Shown: positions 54,984-64,000 of the stretch, piece by piece
How the letters are laid out: every line of letters starts with the position of its first letter
How positions within the stretch are numbered: position 1 is the first letter of the stretch
Source: Ophthalmolycus amberensis
Taxonomy: Eukaryota > Chordata > Actinopteri > Perciformes > Zoarcidae
Reading direction: 5' to 3'
Length of the DNA stretch: 64,000 nt
NCBI GenBank assembly: GCA_024529925.1
Contig: JAFEUB010001421.1
Coordinates: 434,001 to 498,000, forward strand
Translations under genes and position numbers: made by a program
The notes under the pieces: model-generated
The model's database searches: none
The model's input: only the letters and a program-made list of their open reading frames with translations
Told to the model about the DNA's origin: nothing

Positions 54984-55826
54984 ATGGACCCAGCAGCCAC
55001 AGCAGGATTTCCACCTGCAGATCCCCGGGTCCGTGAGTCATTTGTTCCGTCTCCTGAACCTTTCCACGGAGACATGAGAGGATGCAGAGGTTTTCTGCTC
55101 CAGATGATGTTTGTGTTCAACCAACAGCCCTGCACGTATGCATCGGACAGTTCTAAGATTGCCTATCTGACCGGGTTACTACATGGCCGTGCTCTCGACT
55201 GGGCCCAGGCCTGGTTCACTCAGAACCTGTTGGATATGGTTTATTTTGGACAATACCTGGAGGCGTTTAAGAGAGCTTTCGACCACCCTACATACTCTCA
55301 GGTCGCTGTTCAGAACCTCCTCCGCCTCCGTCAGGGCTCTGCTAGCGCCGCTGAACATTCCATTGACTTTCGCATCCTGGCCGCGGAGTCCGGTTGGGAG
55401 GAGAGGGCGCTAAAGGGGGTTTTTCTCAGCAGCCTGTCGGAGGGATTAAGGGACGAGCTCGCTGTTCTGGAGGAGGCTAAGACACTGGAAGACCTGATCG
55501 CTCTCACCATCCGACTGGATACTCGGATGCAGGAACGTCGGAGAGAGTGTAACTACAGGCTCCCGGCTCCGGTTCGTCAGCCAGTAACCACTTCCGGTCA
55601 CCGGTCCCCAGTTCCACCTCGCCGCTGCAGCCCAGGCCCCCAGCACTCGCCCGCTCCGGCACCTTCTCCCGTGGATCGGGATGAACCCATGCAGTTGGGA
55701 CGGTTCCGTCTGTCTCAGGATGAGAGGGAGCGACGAATCCGTTCAGGAGCCTGCCTCTACTGCGGCGAGCCGGGTCACCGTATCCCTGTCTGCCCGGTGC
55801 GCCCAAAAGAGAGGGCTCGCCGGTAA
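54984..55826 (+). CDS. Sushi-like Gag, intact
   Basis: 280 codons. Residues 20-185 form the capsid-like domain (PFHGDMRGCRGFLLQMMFVF, LLHGRALDWAQAWF, YLEAFKRAFDHP, DLIALTIRLDTRMQ), the same fold family from which mammalian PEG10 and RTL genes were domesticated. A Pro-rich stretch at about 190-235 precedes a single CCHC knuckle, CLYCGEPGHRIPVC, at about 258-271, for RNA binding. The ATG lies 8 nt after the primer-binding site and is the first in frame. The stop at 55824-55826 overlaps the pol frame through a -1 slippery site. No stop or frameshift is present. Gag would form virus-like particles in the cytoplasm. Confidence 0.88.
   Translation: MDPAATAGFPPADPRVRESFVPSPEPFHGDMRGCRGFLLQMMFVFNQQPCTYASDSSKIAYLTGLLHGRALDWAQAWFTQNLLDMVYFGQYLEAFKRAFDHPTYSQVAVQNLLRLRQGSASAAEHSIDFRILAAESGWEERALKGVFLSSLSEGLRDELAVLEEAKTLEDLIALTIRLDTRMQERRRECNYRLPAPVRQPVTTSGHRSPVPPRRCSPGPQHSPAPAPSPVDRDEPMQLGRFRLSQDERERRIRSGACLYCGEPGHRIPVCPVRPKERARR
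55802..55808 (+). promoter_or_regulatory. -1 frameshift slippery heptamer
   Basis: C CCA AAA in the gag frame fits the X-XXY-YYZ rule and lies 15 nt before the gag stop. The pol frame (-1) is open across the overlap, so ribosomes slipping here would read from Gag into protease. A downstream stem-loop or pseudoknot was not assessed. Confidence 0.6.
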
Positions 55827-55828
55827 GA

Positions 55829-57010
55829 GTGGGAATACTGGCGAGCGACTCCACCCGACTTCCCCGTCCCAAGTCCCGTCTCACACTACCAGCTAAGTTA
55901 TGCCTGCCGTCCGGTGCTCTACCGGTCTTGGCCCTGATTGACTCCGGAGCAGAACAGAGTTTTTTGGACTCCTCCTTGGCCTTCGCTCATGGGATTCCCT
56001 TGGAGGAGTTGGAATGCCCTCTTCAGGCGAACGCTCTGGATGGCAGTCGCTTGACCAATATCACGCATCGGACTTGCCCTATTACCCTGCTTGTGTCAGG
56101 AAACCACCAACATGAGATCTGTTTTTACGTCTTCTCTACGCCCCTGACGCCCCTGGTTCTGGGCCATCCTTGGCTCCTGGACCACAACCCACAGATAGAC
56201 TGGGCAGGAAACAGAATCATCGGATGGAGCCCTACATGTCTTTCGAGGTGCCTCAAGTCCGCCATTCCCCGGCAGACCTCTTCTCTCCACACCCCTACTA
56301 CCGGAAGTGATCTCACCTCGGTCCCTTTAGAGTACGCACACAACAGCCATACCTCCACGGCAACAGGTCTCTCCCCCTTCGAGGCCTCCATTGGCTACCA
56401 ACCTCCCCTTCTACCCAGCCAAGAGGTCGAGATTTCCGTCCCGTCAGTCCAAATCAACCATCGCCGATGCAGAAGAGTCTGGAGAGAGACTCGTGCCGCC
56501 CTACTTCGTTCCTCCGAACAAAACAAGCGTCTGGCTGATCGCCGCCGCACACCTGCCCCCACCTATCTTCCCGGCCAACAGCTCTGGCTTTCCACCAAGG
56601 ACATACCCCTACGCACTGAATCCAAGAAGCTCTCTCCCAGATTCATTGGCCCGTTCCCCATTGTCTCCGTTATCAACCCGGTCAAGCTCAAGCTCCCGCA
56701 ATCCATGAGGATCCACCCTGTTTTCCATGTGTCTCTTCTCAAACCCGTTCACTGCAGTCCTCTGAACCCTCCGGCCGAACCCCCTCCACCCCCCCGACTC
56801 ATCGAAGGCGGTCCGGTTTACACAGTCGACCGTCTCCTGGATGTCTGCCGACGAGGTAGGGGTTACCAATACCTCGTTGATTGGGTGGGGTATGGTGTGG
56901 AGGAACGATGCTGGATTCCTCGCTCCCGGATTATGGATCCAGAGCTACTCCGCACATACCATCGCCTGCACCCCAATAAGCCTGGCGGTTCGCCGGGAGG
57001 CTCCCGTTGA
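55829..57010 (+). CDS. Deleted Pol: protease joined to integrase C-terminus and chromodomain
   Basis: 393 open codons; the first codon shown is GTG, and the frame is open upstream into gag, so expression is expected as a Gag-Pol fusion, not from an own start. Protease: VLALIDSGAEQSF with catalytic D-S-G at 38-40, and LVLGHPWLLDHNPQIDW at about 110-126. At about residues 150-175 the sequence jumps to LEYAHNSHTSTATGLSPFEA, the end of the integrase core. The integrase C-terminal region follows (LPGQQLWLSTKDIPL, KLSPRFIGPFPI, HPVFHVSLLKP). A chromodomain at about 330-382 (YTVDRLLDV, YQYLVDWVGYG, CWIPRSRI) retains the aromatic residues used for histone-tail reading. RT, RNase H and the integrase catalytic triad are absent. 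Confidence 0.85.
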   Translation: MGILASDSTRLPRPKSRLTLPAKLCLPSGALPVLALIDSGAEQSFLDSSLAFAHGIPLEELECPLQANALDGSRLTNITHRTCPITLLVSGNHQHEICFYVFSTPLTPLVLGHPWLLDHNPQIDWAGNRIIGWSPTCLSRCLKSAIPRQTSSLHTPTTGSDLTSVPLEYAHNSHTSTATGLSPFEASIGYQPPLLPSQEVEISVPSVQINHRRCRRVWRETRAALLRSSEQNKRLADRRRTPAPTYLPGQQLWLSTKDIPLRTESKKLSPRFIGPFPIVSVINPVKLKLPQSMRIHPVFHVSLLKPVHCSPLNPPAEPPPPPRLIEGGPVYTVDRLLDVCRRGRGYQYLVDWVGYGVEERCWIPRSRIMDPELLRTYHRLHPNKPGGSPGGSR

Positions 57011-57021
57011 GGGGGGGGTAC
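57009..57021 (+). other. Polypurine tract
   Basis: GAGGGGGGGGTAC, directly before the 3' LTR; it would prime plus-strand DNA synthesis. Confidence 0.75.
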
Positions 57022-57703
57022 TGTGAGGATTTGTGTCTAACTGCTGTATTTCCCTCAGTAGGGTCCTCCTACGAGTCCTGCCCACTGCCGCGCCTCTCTC
57101 CGTAGGCACAGCTGTGCCTCATCTCCTGTGATCGCCTCCAGCTGACATAAATACTCCTGTCACTCTCATTCCAGTTGTCAGTCCGTCCGTTTACCTACCT
57201 GGTATTCCGACCCGTGAGTAGTCCATTTGTTCACTCTCTGAAGATCCGCTACTAACGATGCATTTCGTTTTTTCAACTTGCCTGCCGTACAGTGTCGAGC
57301 CTCGGGTTTTCACCTGTACGAAGAAGCCTTCCAGTTAGTTCCTCGGAGATCAACTGTGTAGTCTTGGCGTTCCTGTGTCGAGCCTCGGGTGTCACACAGA
57401 CGATCCAGCCTGCCTGCCAGCCGCGGACGCGGACCGGCCACTTCCCGGCTAAGATCCGAGTGGAGCGCGAGGACGCGCCTCCGTACTGACGTTTGACAGT
57501 TTTCCTGTCTGCTTCGTCTGCCGCTCAGCAGGATTAGCCACTTTCCGGCTTGGAACCGTGCGGAGGCGTGGAGACGCCTCCTATTGACTTTGTCCATTTC
57601 CTGTCTTTTCCCTTGACTGAGAGAAATAAATTATCGTGGTTTTGAAATAGAACTCTGCTGTCTGAGTCTGCATTCGGGTCCATGAACACACCACATCATA
57701 ACA
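57022..57703 (+). repeat. 3' LTR (682 bp)
   Basis: About 99% identical to the 5' LTR. Differences seen: loss of CT after GTCTAA, CCTCCTAC for CCTACTAC, GTCCTGCC for GTCCCGCC, CCGCGGACGCGG for CCACGGACGTTG, GAGTGGAG for GAGCGGAG and GTCTGCTTC for GTCGGCTTC. It ends CATAACA, then the GCAAA duplication. Confidence 0.92.
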
Positions 57704-57708
57704 GCAAA

Positions 57709-59789
57709 TGCCTCAGCGTGGATCCGCTTTATGATCTGTATGCGCGTCTCGCCGCCACACTCACAATGCACTTCAATAACTAAACAAACATGCTGAAGCT
57801 GCCTGCAAGACAGTCATGAATATTTGATTCAATCAGCTTTTAAAATGCAGATAGCCGTGACCTTTGACCTTGACTTTGTGTTGAAGAGCGAGGAAGCAGT
57901 GATTACCCCCCGATGTGCTGCTAGATTATGATGCAATATAGGTTTACAATGTACAGCGGTTCACGGACCCTTCAGGGGGCGGAAAGGTACCTTTACATAG
58001 CGAGGTCACGACCCATGCAGATGCCTGCATCCTCAGTAGAGACGGAGGCAGAGCGCTGCTGTAACCGAGGCTGCTCATCACACGTTGCTTCAAATTATTG
58101 CGTACAGGAAACAAAGACTGGCTTGATGTTCTGCTTTGTAACGCCATGCTGCTTTTGGCCACCGACCTCCGCAGAGCAAATGGTTTCCGTTGAAGTCTCC
58201 ACCAACCTCCACTGCCAATGTTCATCAGAACCATTTCAATTTGGCTCACCTGCCAAGCACAGCAGCTTCTTTGTGCTTTGTGTGTTCATTATATTGCATA
58301 GCTACAGTACAGATGGTAGAACCCATGTGTGCTTGAGCTTTAAATTTTACATTTCAGAAAACCTTTCATCATAACTTTACAAGCCCGGGATCTTTTTCCA
58401 GACATTTCCACCATTACAATCACACACAGCAAAAAAGACGGAAGTTAAATTTGTGGTATTGAGAGGAGCCTCCACATACCTAAGAGGAATAGAGTAGTAG
58501 ATATGTCTTCATTTTAACAAACTATTTTTAGCATAAAGCAAGGGATTTCTGTATGTTTGCGTGCGCTAATAACCGTTCATCTGATCTACTTCACACAGGT
58601 CTATTGCTGTGACAGCAACAACATAGACTGGCAGTGTTGAAGTTGGTGCACGCGACACGTTCAACGTTAATACACTTTGAATAAACGGGCGCATATTGTC
58701 AGTCCAGCATGTTGTCATGCTGCACATACTAATGTTACAATGTGGGTTTTAGAAATACAAAGGTCCAAACACTGAGCTCACTAAGAGAGTTCGTGGGCAC
58801 GCCTCCCCGGAAATCTTTTGTGATAAACATATGCATTTCAAGATGTTTGGAGAGCAACGATTGGATTAGAATAGTTTGCAGTAATATGTGAGAATCAGGT
58901 TACATGTTTCAATGAATGATCCACACTACAGAGAGACAAGAGAGGCAAAAAGTGGTCAAGTAGGGAAATTCAGTCCTGTTCTCTTTCACCCTCTTATGTG
59001 AGTGTATTAAAAATAATTTACGAAAATTATACATCTATACATTTTGCTTACATATAAAACGTAAGCAAAATTATATATCTATACAACAATATTATCATTA
59101 AACTATATAAATGCATGGTGTTGCTGTAGTTAAATATAAATATATGTGGTAATGACCCAGTTAGAATATGACGATGAGCTTTTGTTAGCATAATGCTAAT
59201 CCTATCCTTGACGCGGTGGGCAGCATCTCCATCACCTTCTCTCTTTCTTTTTCTCTCAGCCTTCTCGTCTTGTACGGTATCTTTTCCCTTCCCAAAGCCG
59301 AGCTGTTTGATTGACAGTCGTTCCATTTTTCTCCGTTCTCAGTAAAGACAGTAAACATGCGCAGGTTTTGTACGGGTGAAAGTGAACCTAGGATCACTGG
59401 CCACTGATTAAATGTATTGCAAATTGATTTGGCAACCCTAACACCATCTCCTGCAAACCCGCATGTGGGTCCCGACACAGTCTTTGGTTCTGGCAGCATT
59501 TGTGTGGGAAGTAGTGAGCATACGACTGAATGAATGAGACTTGGATTATGCTGCAGTTGTTTTGACATGGTTTTGCTGTTGGTAAACGCGGCCCAGGTTT
59601 CCCTCAATTTGTGGAAACATTTCTCTGATTTTTGGAATCTTCGTTCACCGTGGAGGCATGAGAGAGAAAACAAAGTTTTCTTCAAGAAATCAAAGTAACA
59701 CGGGGTGAGTACCTACAATACAAACGGTCATTTTGGGGGTGAGTATTCCTTTGATTAAGACAAAACTCCTGTTGATAACTTTGATACCG
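57709..59789. other. Non-coding stretch
   Basis: No gene or clear repeat. Frames 57928-58374 (plus) and 59185-59685 (minus) lack recognisable domains. This is the pre-insertion flank of the sushi-like element on the left and of the LINE on the right. Confidence 0.4.
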
Positions 59790-60376
59790 TTAATAATAAT
59801 ACATTTTATTTCTAGAGCGCTTTTCATAATTCTCAAAGACACTTTACATTAAAATCATCATATAAAAGAAACACTAAAATCATAGAACACACAACATCCA
59901 TCACACATTAAAAGCAGTTCTGAAAAGGTGGGTTTTGATTTGTGATTTGAACATGGAAAGATCGGTGCAGTCTCGGATGTGTTTGGGGAGAGAGTTCCAG
60001 AGGGAGGGGGCAGCTATGGAGAAGGCTCTGTCGCCCCATGTCTGGTGCTTGGTCCTGAGTGGAAGGGACAGGAGGTTGGCATCAGAGGAGCGGAGCCGAT
60101 GGGATGGAGTGTGGTGGAGCAGGTCGGTGAGGTAGAAGGGGGCCTGATGATGGCGGGCTTTATGAGTGAGGAGAAGGACTTTGTATTGGATCAGTTGTGG
60201 GACGGGGAGCCAGTGGAGATTCTGGAGAACAGGGATGATGCGGGTGCTGGTGCTGGTGAGCAGGCGAGCAGCAGAGTTCTGGATGTACTGGAGTTTATTT
60301 AGGATTTTGGATGATGTGCCATAGAGAATACTGTTGCAGTAGTCGATTCTGGAGGTGATGAAGGCGTGGATCAGTT

Positions 60377-60820
60377 TCAGCGGCAGATGAGGAGAGTGAT
60401 GGGCGGAGACGGGCGATGTTTTTTAAGTGGGAAAAATGCAGTTCTGGTGATTTGTTTGACGTGGTGTTCAAAGGAGAGGTTGCTGTCGAACATGACTCCG
60501 AGGTTGCGGATGTGTGGGGAGGGAGACGGAGTGGAGTTATCGATGGTGAGGCAGAAGTTGTGACCGGTTTTGTTGAGGGATTTGGGACCGATGATGATCA
60601 TGTCAGATTTATCACAGTTCAGTTTGAGGAAGTTGGTTTGCATCCATGATTTAATGTCAGTGAGGCAGCTGGTGAGAGTGGAGTGAGTAGCAGTGGTAAT
60701 GGCCTTTGTGGAGATGTAGAGCTGGACATCATCGGCGTAGCAGTGAAAGTGAAGTCCATGTTGACGGATGATGTTACCAAGAGGGAGCAAGTAGAGGATG
60801 AACAGAAGAGGACCGAGCAC
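60377..60820 (-). pseudogene. LINE reverse transcriptase fragment with YADD
   Basis: 147 codons. It begins inside motif B (LGPLLFILYLLPLGNIIRQH); HCYADDVQLYISTKA carries the catalytic Asp pair at about residues 29-30. FLKLNCDKSDMIIIGP and IRNLGVMFDSNLSFEHH follow. The frame is then lost at FFPLKKHRPSPP, where relatives continue toward the C-terminal domain, readable in another frame toward 59940. Similar to the RT at 24223-24825 but not the same family copy. Confidence 0.75.
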
Positions 60821-61047
60821 TGAACCCTGGGGGACGCCTTGAGACAGAGGAGCAGAGGAGGAGGTGCAGTTGTTGATACTGATGAACTGTTTGTAAGATA
60901 TGATTTAATCCAGGAGAGAGCAGTTCCGGTGATATTGAGGGAGGATTCGAGGCGGGAGAGAAGGATGTTGTGGTTGATGGTGTCGAAAGCTGCAGTGAGG
61001 TCGAGGAGGATGAGAATGTTGAGGTGACCAGCGTCTGAGGAGAGGAG

Positions 61048-61051
61048 GAGG
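61048..61051 (+). repeat. Target-site duplication (left) of the solo LTR
   Basis: GAGG, repeated at 61541-61544. Confidence 0.7.
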
Positions 61052-61540
61052 TGTTATGGAATATTTCTTAAACTATTCGGGAGAAAAGTGTAAAGTGTTT
61101 TCAAATCAATGTCAAATCAAACAGAGTCTTGATGAAGGATCAAAGTTGTAATAGTCAATTTATTTGCTTGCAAGCAAAAGAGAGAGCAGTTCTCAACAGA
61201 CACGTATCGCAGAGTCTTGTGAGGAGTACCCTAAAATCATCTTCATGCATGCTACCTTTATACCCACAGACAAGAGAAACCAGCTGAAAGAGGCAATGTC
61301 TGGTGTATTCCCTGCAACAATAAAAGTTTGCTGCAGTTGGTTCTATGTCGAGGTTATATATGGCCTGCAATTGTCTTCTCCTGTGCTCTTTGACCTATGT
61401 GGATGTTTATGTTAAGGTGGAGGTTTATGATACAGCTATGTGGATGTTTAGGTTAAGGTAGAGGTTTATGATACAGCAGGCGCTGTCCGTCTAAGGAGAA
61501 CTAAGCAGAGAGCAGAATAAAAACATTTTTTCCTATTACA
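61052..61540 (-). mobile_element. Solo LTR (489 bp) of an LTR retroelement
   Basis: It begins TGTTATGGAATATT and ends TTCCTATTACA on the plus strand (TG...CA), with GAGG on both sides, and it splits the LINE RT domain cleanly. Read on the minus strand it has TATAAA (61257-61262), then about 100 bp later AATAAA (61159-61164), then about 105 bp to the end, the U3-R-U5 layout, which sets its orientation. Inside U3 are two ~41-bp tandem copies containing GTGGATGTTTA and GGTTTATGATACAGC (about 61398-61478). No internal coding part remains, as after recombination between two LTRs. Retrovirus-like or gypsy origin cannot be told. Confidence 0.75.
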
Positions 61541-61890
61541 GAGGTCGTTGGTGACTTTGAGGAGGGCTGTTTCAGTGCTGTGCTGTGAGCGGAATCCAGA
61601 TTGAAATGGCTTGAACAGATCGTTGGAGATGAGGTGGGCTTTGAGTTGTGTGGCGACAACACGTTCCAGTATTTTTCACAGAAAGGGAAGATTGGAAATG
61701 GGCTGGAAATTGCTCATGGTGTCAGGGTCAAGTCCAGGTTCTTTGAGGATGGGGGTGACAGCAGCCAGTTCAAGTGTGGACTGAGCCAGAGCTGAGGGAG
61801 GAGTTAATGATGACTGTGATGAGTGGTGAGATGGCTGGGAGACAGTCCTTGACAAGGTTAGATGGGATGGGATCCAGGATACAGGTGGAG

Positions 61891-64000
61891 CTTCTCATTC
61901 CTGTTAAATTCACACTGTACATTACTATGCTGTGATTTTACTGTGCGTACTGCCTTACATTTCTCTTTGTTAACAACTTGGTGTAACCGCACAAGACTCA
62001 ACTTAATCGGACGACAACACAAACTACTCGTTCCTCCTCTTCAGCGCTGAGACACAGCGCTGCACCGAGGCGGAGATGAAAAATACCAACCTCCGTAACC
62101 CCTATCCACATTCCCTATGCAGATGAGGGGGAGAGAAGAACAACAACACTTTCCCTCACCACCTCGTGTGTTTGCAGTATTCTTTTCATTGCTTATGCAT
62201 GAAACCCCAAATAAAAGGAATATTTCGGAGGTCTTCTATGACGGTAGTTAGTACTATTACGGAACATGCTGAGTTGGAGCAAAACAACATTAAATAATTG
62301 ATCACCGCTAAAAGATGTACCCATGGCTCTGCATTATTCAAATAGATTCTTATTGCTGTCTCTACTTTCCAGGAAGTGGGTTGTGAAATAGGTGCCACAG
62401 GAAACGACTGAGAGCAAAATCTGGAGAACAAATTGAGGCGTTCGATTTTTCGACAAGAGGGCAGGTCTCAGAGCAGCTCATGGGCTGTGTGCAGTTGAAT
62501 GGCTGCATCTATTACCCCTATTCCTTGTCAGTGCCTTTCAGCAATGCATTTTGGGAAATACGGAGAGAAAGAAAAGCTGTCAGGCTGCTGCTTGTCTACA
62601 ACATCATCCGAGGCATGTGCACTTCTGTTATGGTCGATTTACAACGACCGTCAGCTGGTTCTAGCTGACTGAAAGTGCAGAGGGAGGTCAGCGGTTTGAC
62701 GTCAGATTTGTCTCCGTCTCTTTTTTCACCCTAAGGACGTCAGAACAGTGTGAGGGACGCCATGTTTTTTGCCAGCAACATTTTCAAGTCTTTTTTGTCT
62801 GTGGAAGGAAGGCAGCAGATGAAGCACTGCCTGATATGGGTGAAATTGTAATCACTAGGACCCGGACACAAACTGATACATTTCCATTTAGCAATGCTTT
62901 AATGCTAGCGGTACCAGCTAATAACCTCTGACCACATACTGGATATTTAATGAAGTTGGCCTTATGTACTATTAACTAAAAAGAACACACATGTTTTGGC
63001 ACAATGCCACTTGAGTAACTTTATTTTAAATCAACACAATGACATGTTGTTAATTAATATATCTGGGACACTATGTTGCCCTGCTGTTTATTTCGATCTC
63101 TATATTTAGTCGTTGAGGAATGCTAATTAATATTCTTACGAGAATCTGTATTGTAATTGCTTCTTCAGCAACTTTTGTCATTAATTGTTCTCTCTAGCCT
63201 TTTGCAAATATTTGTAGACATAGATGGTAATAATAATGGTCCAAAATAATGTGAAACTGCAAATTTTAATTAAAAAACGAATAAACACGCAAACAGCGTT
63301 TTTGAACCCCCCCCCCCCCCCCCCCCCGACCAAATACGTGCACCAAAGTCTTCCACAAACTTAGGGTAAATACTGTAATAGTTTTGGTGAACTGTTATGA
63401 AAAGAGATGATGATGAAGAAGAGACGGGGCTGAAGATGAAGGAAAGAGGAGCAAACTGCCCACTGAAGTTTACTTGTAAATACGTGAATAGAAAGAACAA
63501 TTTCCCTAACCATGGCCACTATATATCTGGACTTGTCTTCAAATAACAATGCATAGATTTGGTTTGTATGATTACGATTGTACTTTATTTATTTATATTC
63601 ATCCCTAATCTCTGCCATGCAATGAAACAAGTAAAAAGACCAATGTAATACAAAAACTATTAGATATGAGGGGGTGAGGGGAGGCAGATTTGTTCACCCC
63701 TCCTATTGTTGACTCCATGGCGACGACCTTGTATCTGAGAAGTAGTAAAAATGTTGTTACTGAATGAATCTGGAAAATGCTCTCACATCCTAATCCATTG
63801 GTTTCCCTACAATATCCGCTCAGAGCGACTTAAGCATGAATAAACATGTATATGGTTCTGTTAAGGCACTCGCAGCAGGTTCCCAGAGGTCCACAGTGAC
63901 TTGAAGCATGAGACACAACCTGTTCACTTTATTGACATTTAACCGCCTTATCCTCAAAGGCAGCACTTACGTCTTCTTTCAAATCGTATTTGCTGATACA
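61891..64000. other. Non-coding stretch, no gene recognised
   Basis: Short frames only. Contains a 21-C run at 63307-63327. 62480-62668 (plus) and 63270-63500 (minus) have no domain. Possibly unique host sequence. Confidence 0.4.
63307..63327. repeat. Homopolymer run of 21 C
   Basis: Uninterrupted C run after TTTTTGAA; length is unreliable in most sequencing chemistries. Confidence 0.9.

Larger units (their letters stand above)
54281..57703 (+). mobile_element. Sushi-like chromodomain Ty3/gypsy retrotransposon, RT-deleted derivative
   Basis: 3423 bp with two LTRs, 5-bp target duplications, primer-binding site, polypurine tract, an intact gag and an intact short pol frame. Gag style, the -1 frame relation, the self-priming site and the C-terminal chromodomain place it with vertebrate sushi-type chromoviruses (Tf1/sushi group). 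RT, RNase H and the integrase zinc finger and core are missing in one deletion that leaves pol in frame. The LTRs differ at about 7 bases plus a 2-bp indel, so insertion is recent. It must have moved with enzymes from a full-length relative, or lost them after insertion. Confidence 0.9.
59790..61890 (-). mobile_element. L2-group LINE, interrupted by a solo LTR
   Basis: The minus-strand LINE has its 3' end near 59795 (AATAATACATTTTATTTCTAG on the plus strand) and RT sequence at 60377-61047. It resumes after the LTR at 61545 with the RT N-terminal half, where the frames read LKVTNDL and upstream TPILKEPGLDPD. The 5' limit is near 61890 with DPIPSNLVKDCLP. Endonuclease is missing. Frameshifts near 60380 and 60840, plus an in-frame stop region, inactivate it. 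The LTR insertion is younger than the LINE. Confidence 0.75.

Noticed and set aside
59935..60649. Plus-strand ORFs at 59935-60649
   Set aside because: Antisense to the minus-strand LINE RT and C-terminal region.

Overview
The window looks like teleost fish nuclear DNA. The evidence is a mixture of fish-typical repeats: a Rex3/RTE-type LINE with a (GATG)n-type tail, several L2/CR1/Rex1-group LINEs, V-SINE-like tRNA-derived SINEs, a sushi-like chromodomain Ty3/gypsy element, a Hydra-type Ty1/copia element, a DIRS element and many hAT remnants. These sit in AT-rich, microsatellite-rich non-coding DNA. I find no intact host protein-coding gene, rRNA, genuine tRNA or CRISPR array. The only host-like coding traces are degraded exons resembling kinesin heavy chain KIF5 (4.56-5.06 kb). 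The window reads as a gene desert or a very large intron filled by transposons.

Layout. 1-2.36 kb: no gene, one AT-rich palindrome. 2.36-5.58 kb: a 223-bp perfect direct repeat (2362-2584 and 5353-5575) brackets a Rex3 LINE, a second LINE reverse-transcriptase piece fused to it, and the KIF5-like exons. 5.1-6.46 kb: AT-rich repeats arranged head to head. 6.46-8.21 kb: a SINE-like repeat and an L2-group LINE carrying a SINE in its 3' UTR. 8.2-14.4 kb: mostly unique, AT-rich. 14.4-18.8 kb: a copia element broken between integrase and reverse transcriptase. 19.95-23.88 kb: a decayed DIRS element on the minus strand with a tandem-repeat leader. 23.89-24.85 kb: L2-group LINE, minus strand. 27.4-28.0 kb: ZBED-like hAT transposase remnant. 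28.4-33.8 kb: LINE tails, a hAT MITE and SINEs. 34.17-42.1 kb: two copies of an LTR-retrotransposon-like segment; the first holds a nearly full-length LINE (34671-38384, one open 1002-codon ORF), the second is the empty site. 42.8-43.6 kb: a MITE. 46.79-48.36 kb: a hAT element with an 8-bp duplication. 54.28-57.70 kb: a complete, young sushi-like LTR element lacking reverse transcriptase. 59.8-61.9 kb: an L2-group LINE split inside its RT domain by a 489-bp solo LTR.

The most notable item is the sushi-like element. It has 5-bp target duplications, LTRs about 99% identical, and a 10-nt primer-binding site exactly complementary to a predicted transcript 5' end 30 bp downstream of a TATA-like box, as expected for Tf1/sushi self-priming. 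It also has a canonical -1 slippery heptamer, an intact Gag, and an intact protease-to-chromodomain ORF from which RT, RNase H and the integrase core are missing in frame. The other strong item is the LINE insertion whose pre-insertion site survives 3.4 kb away, in a copy that also shows a small internal inversion. All assignments come from reading motifs by eye; family names below superfamily level are provisional.
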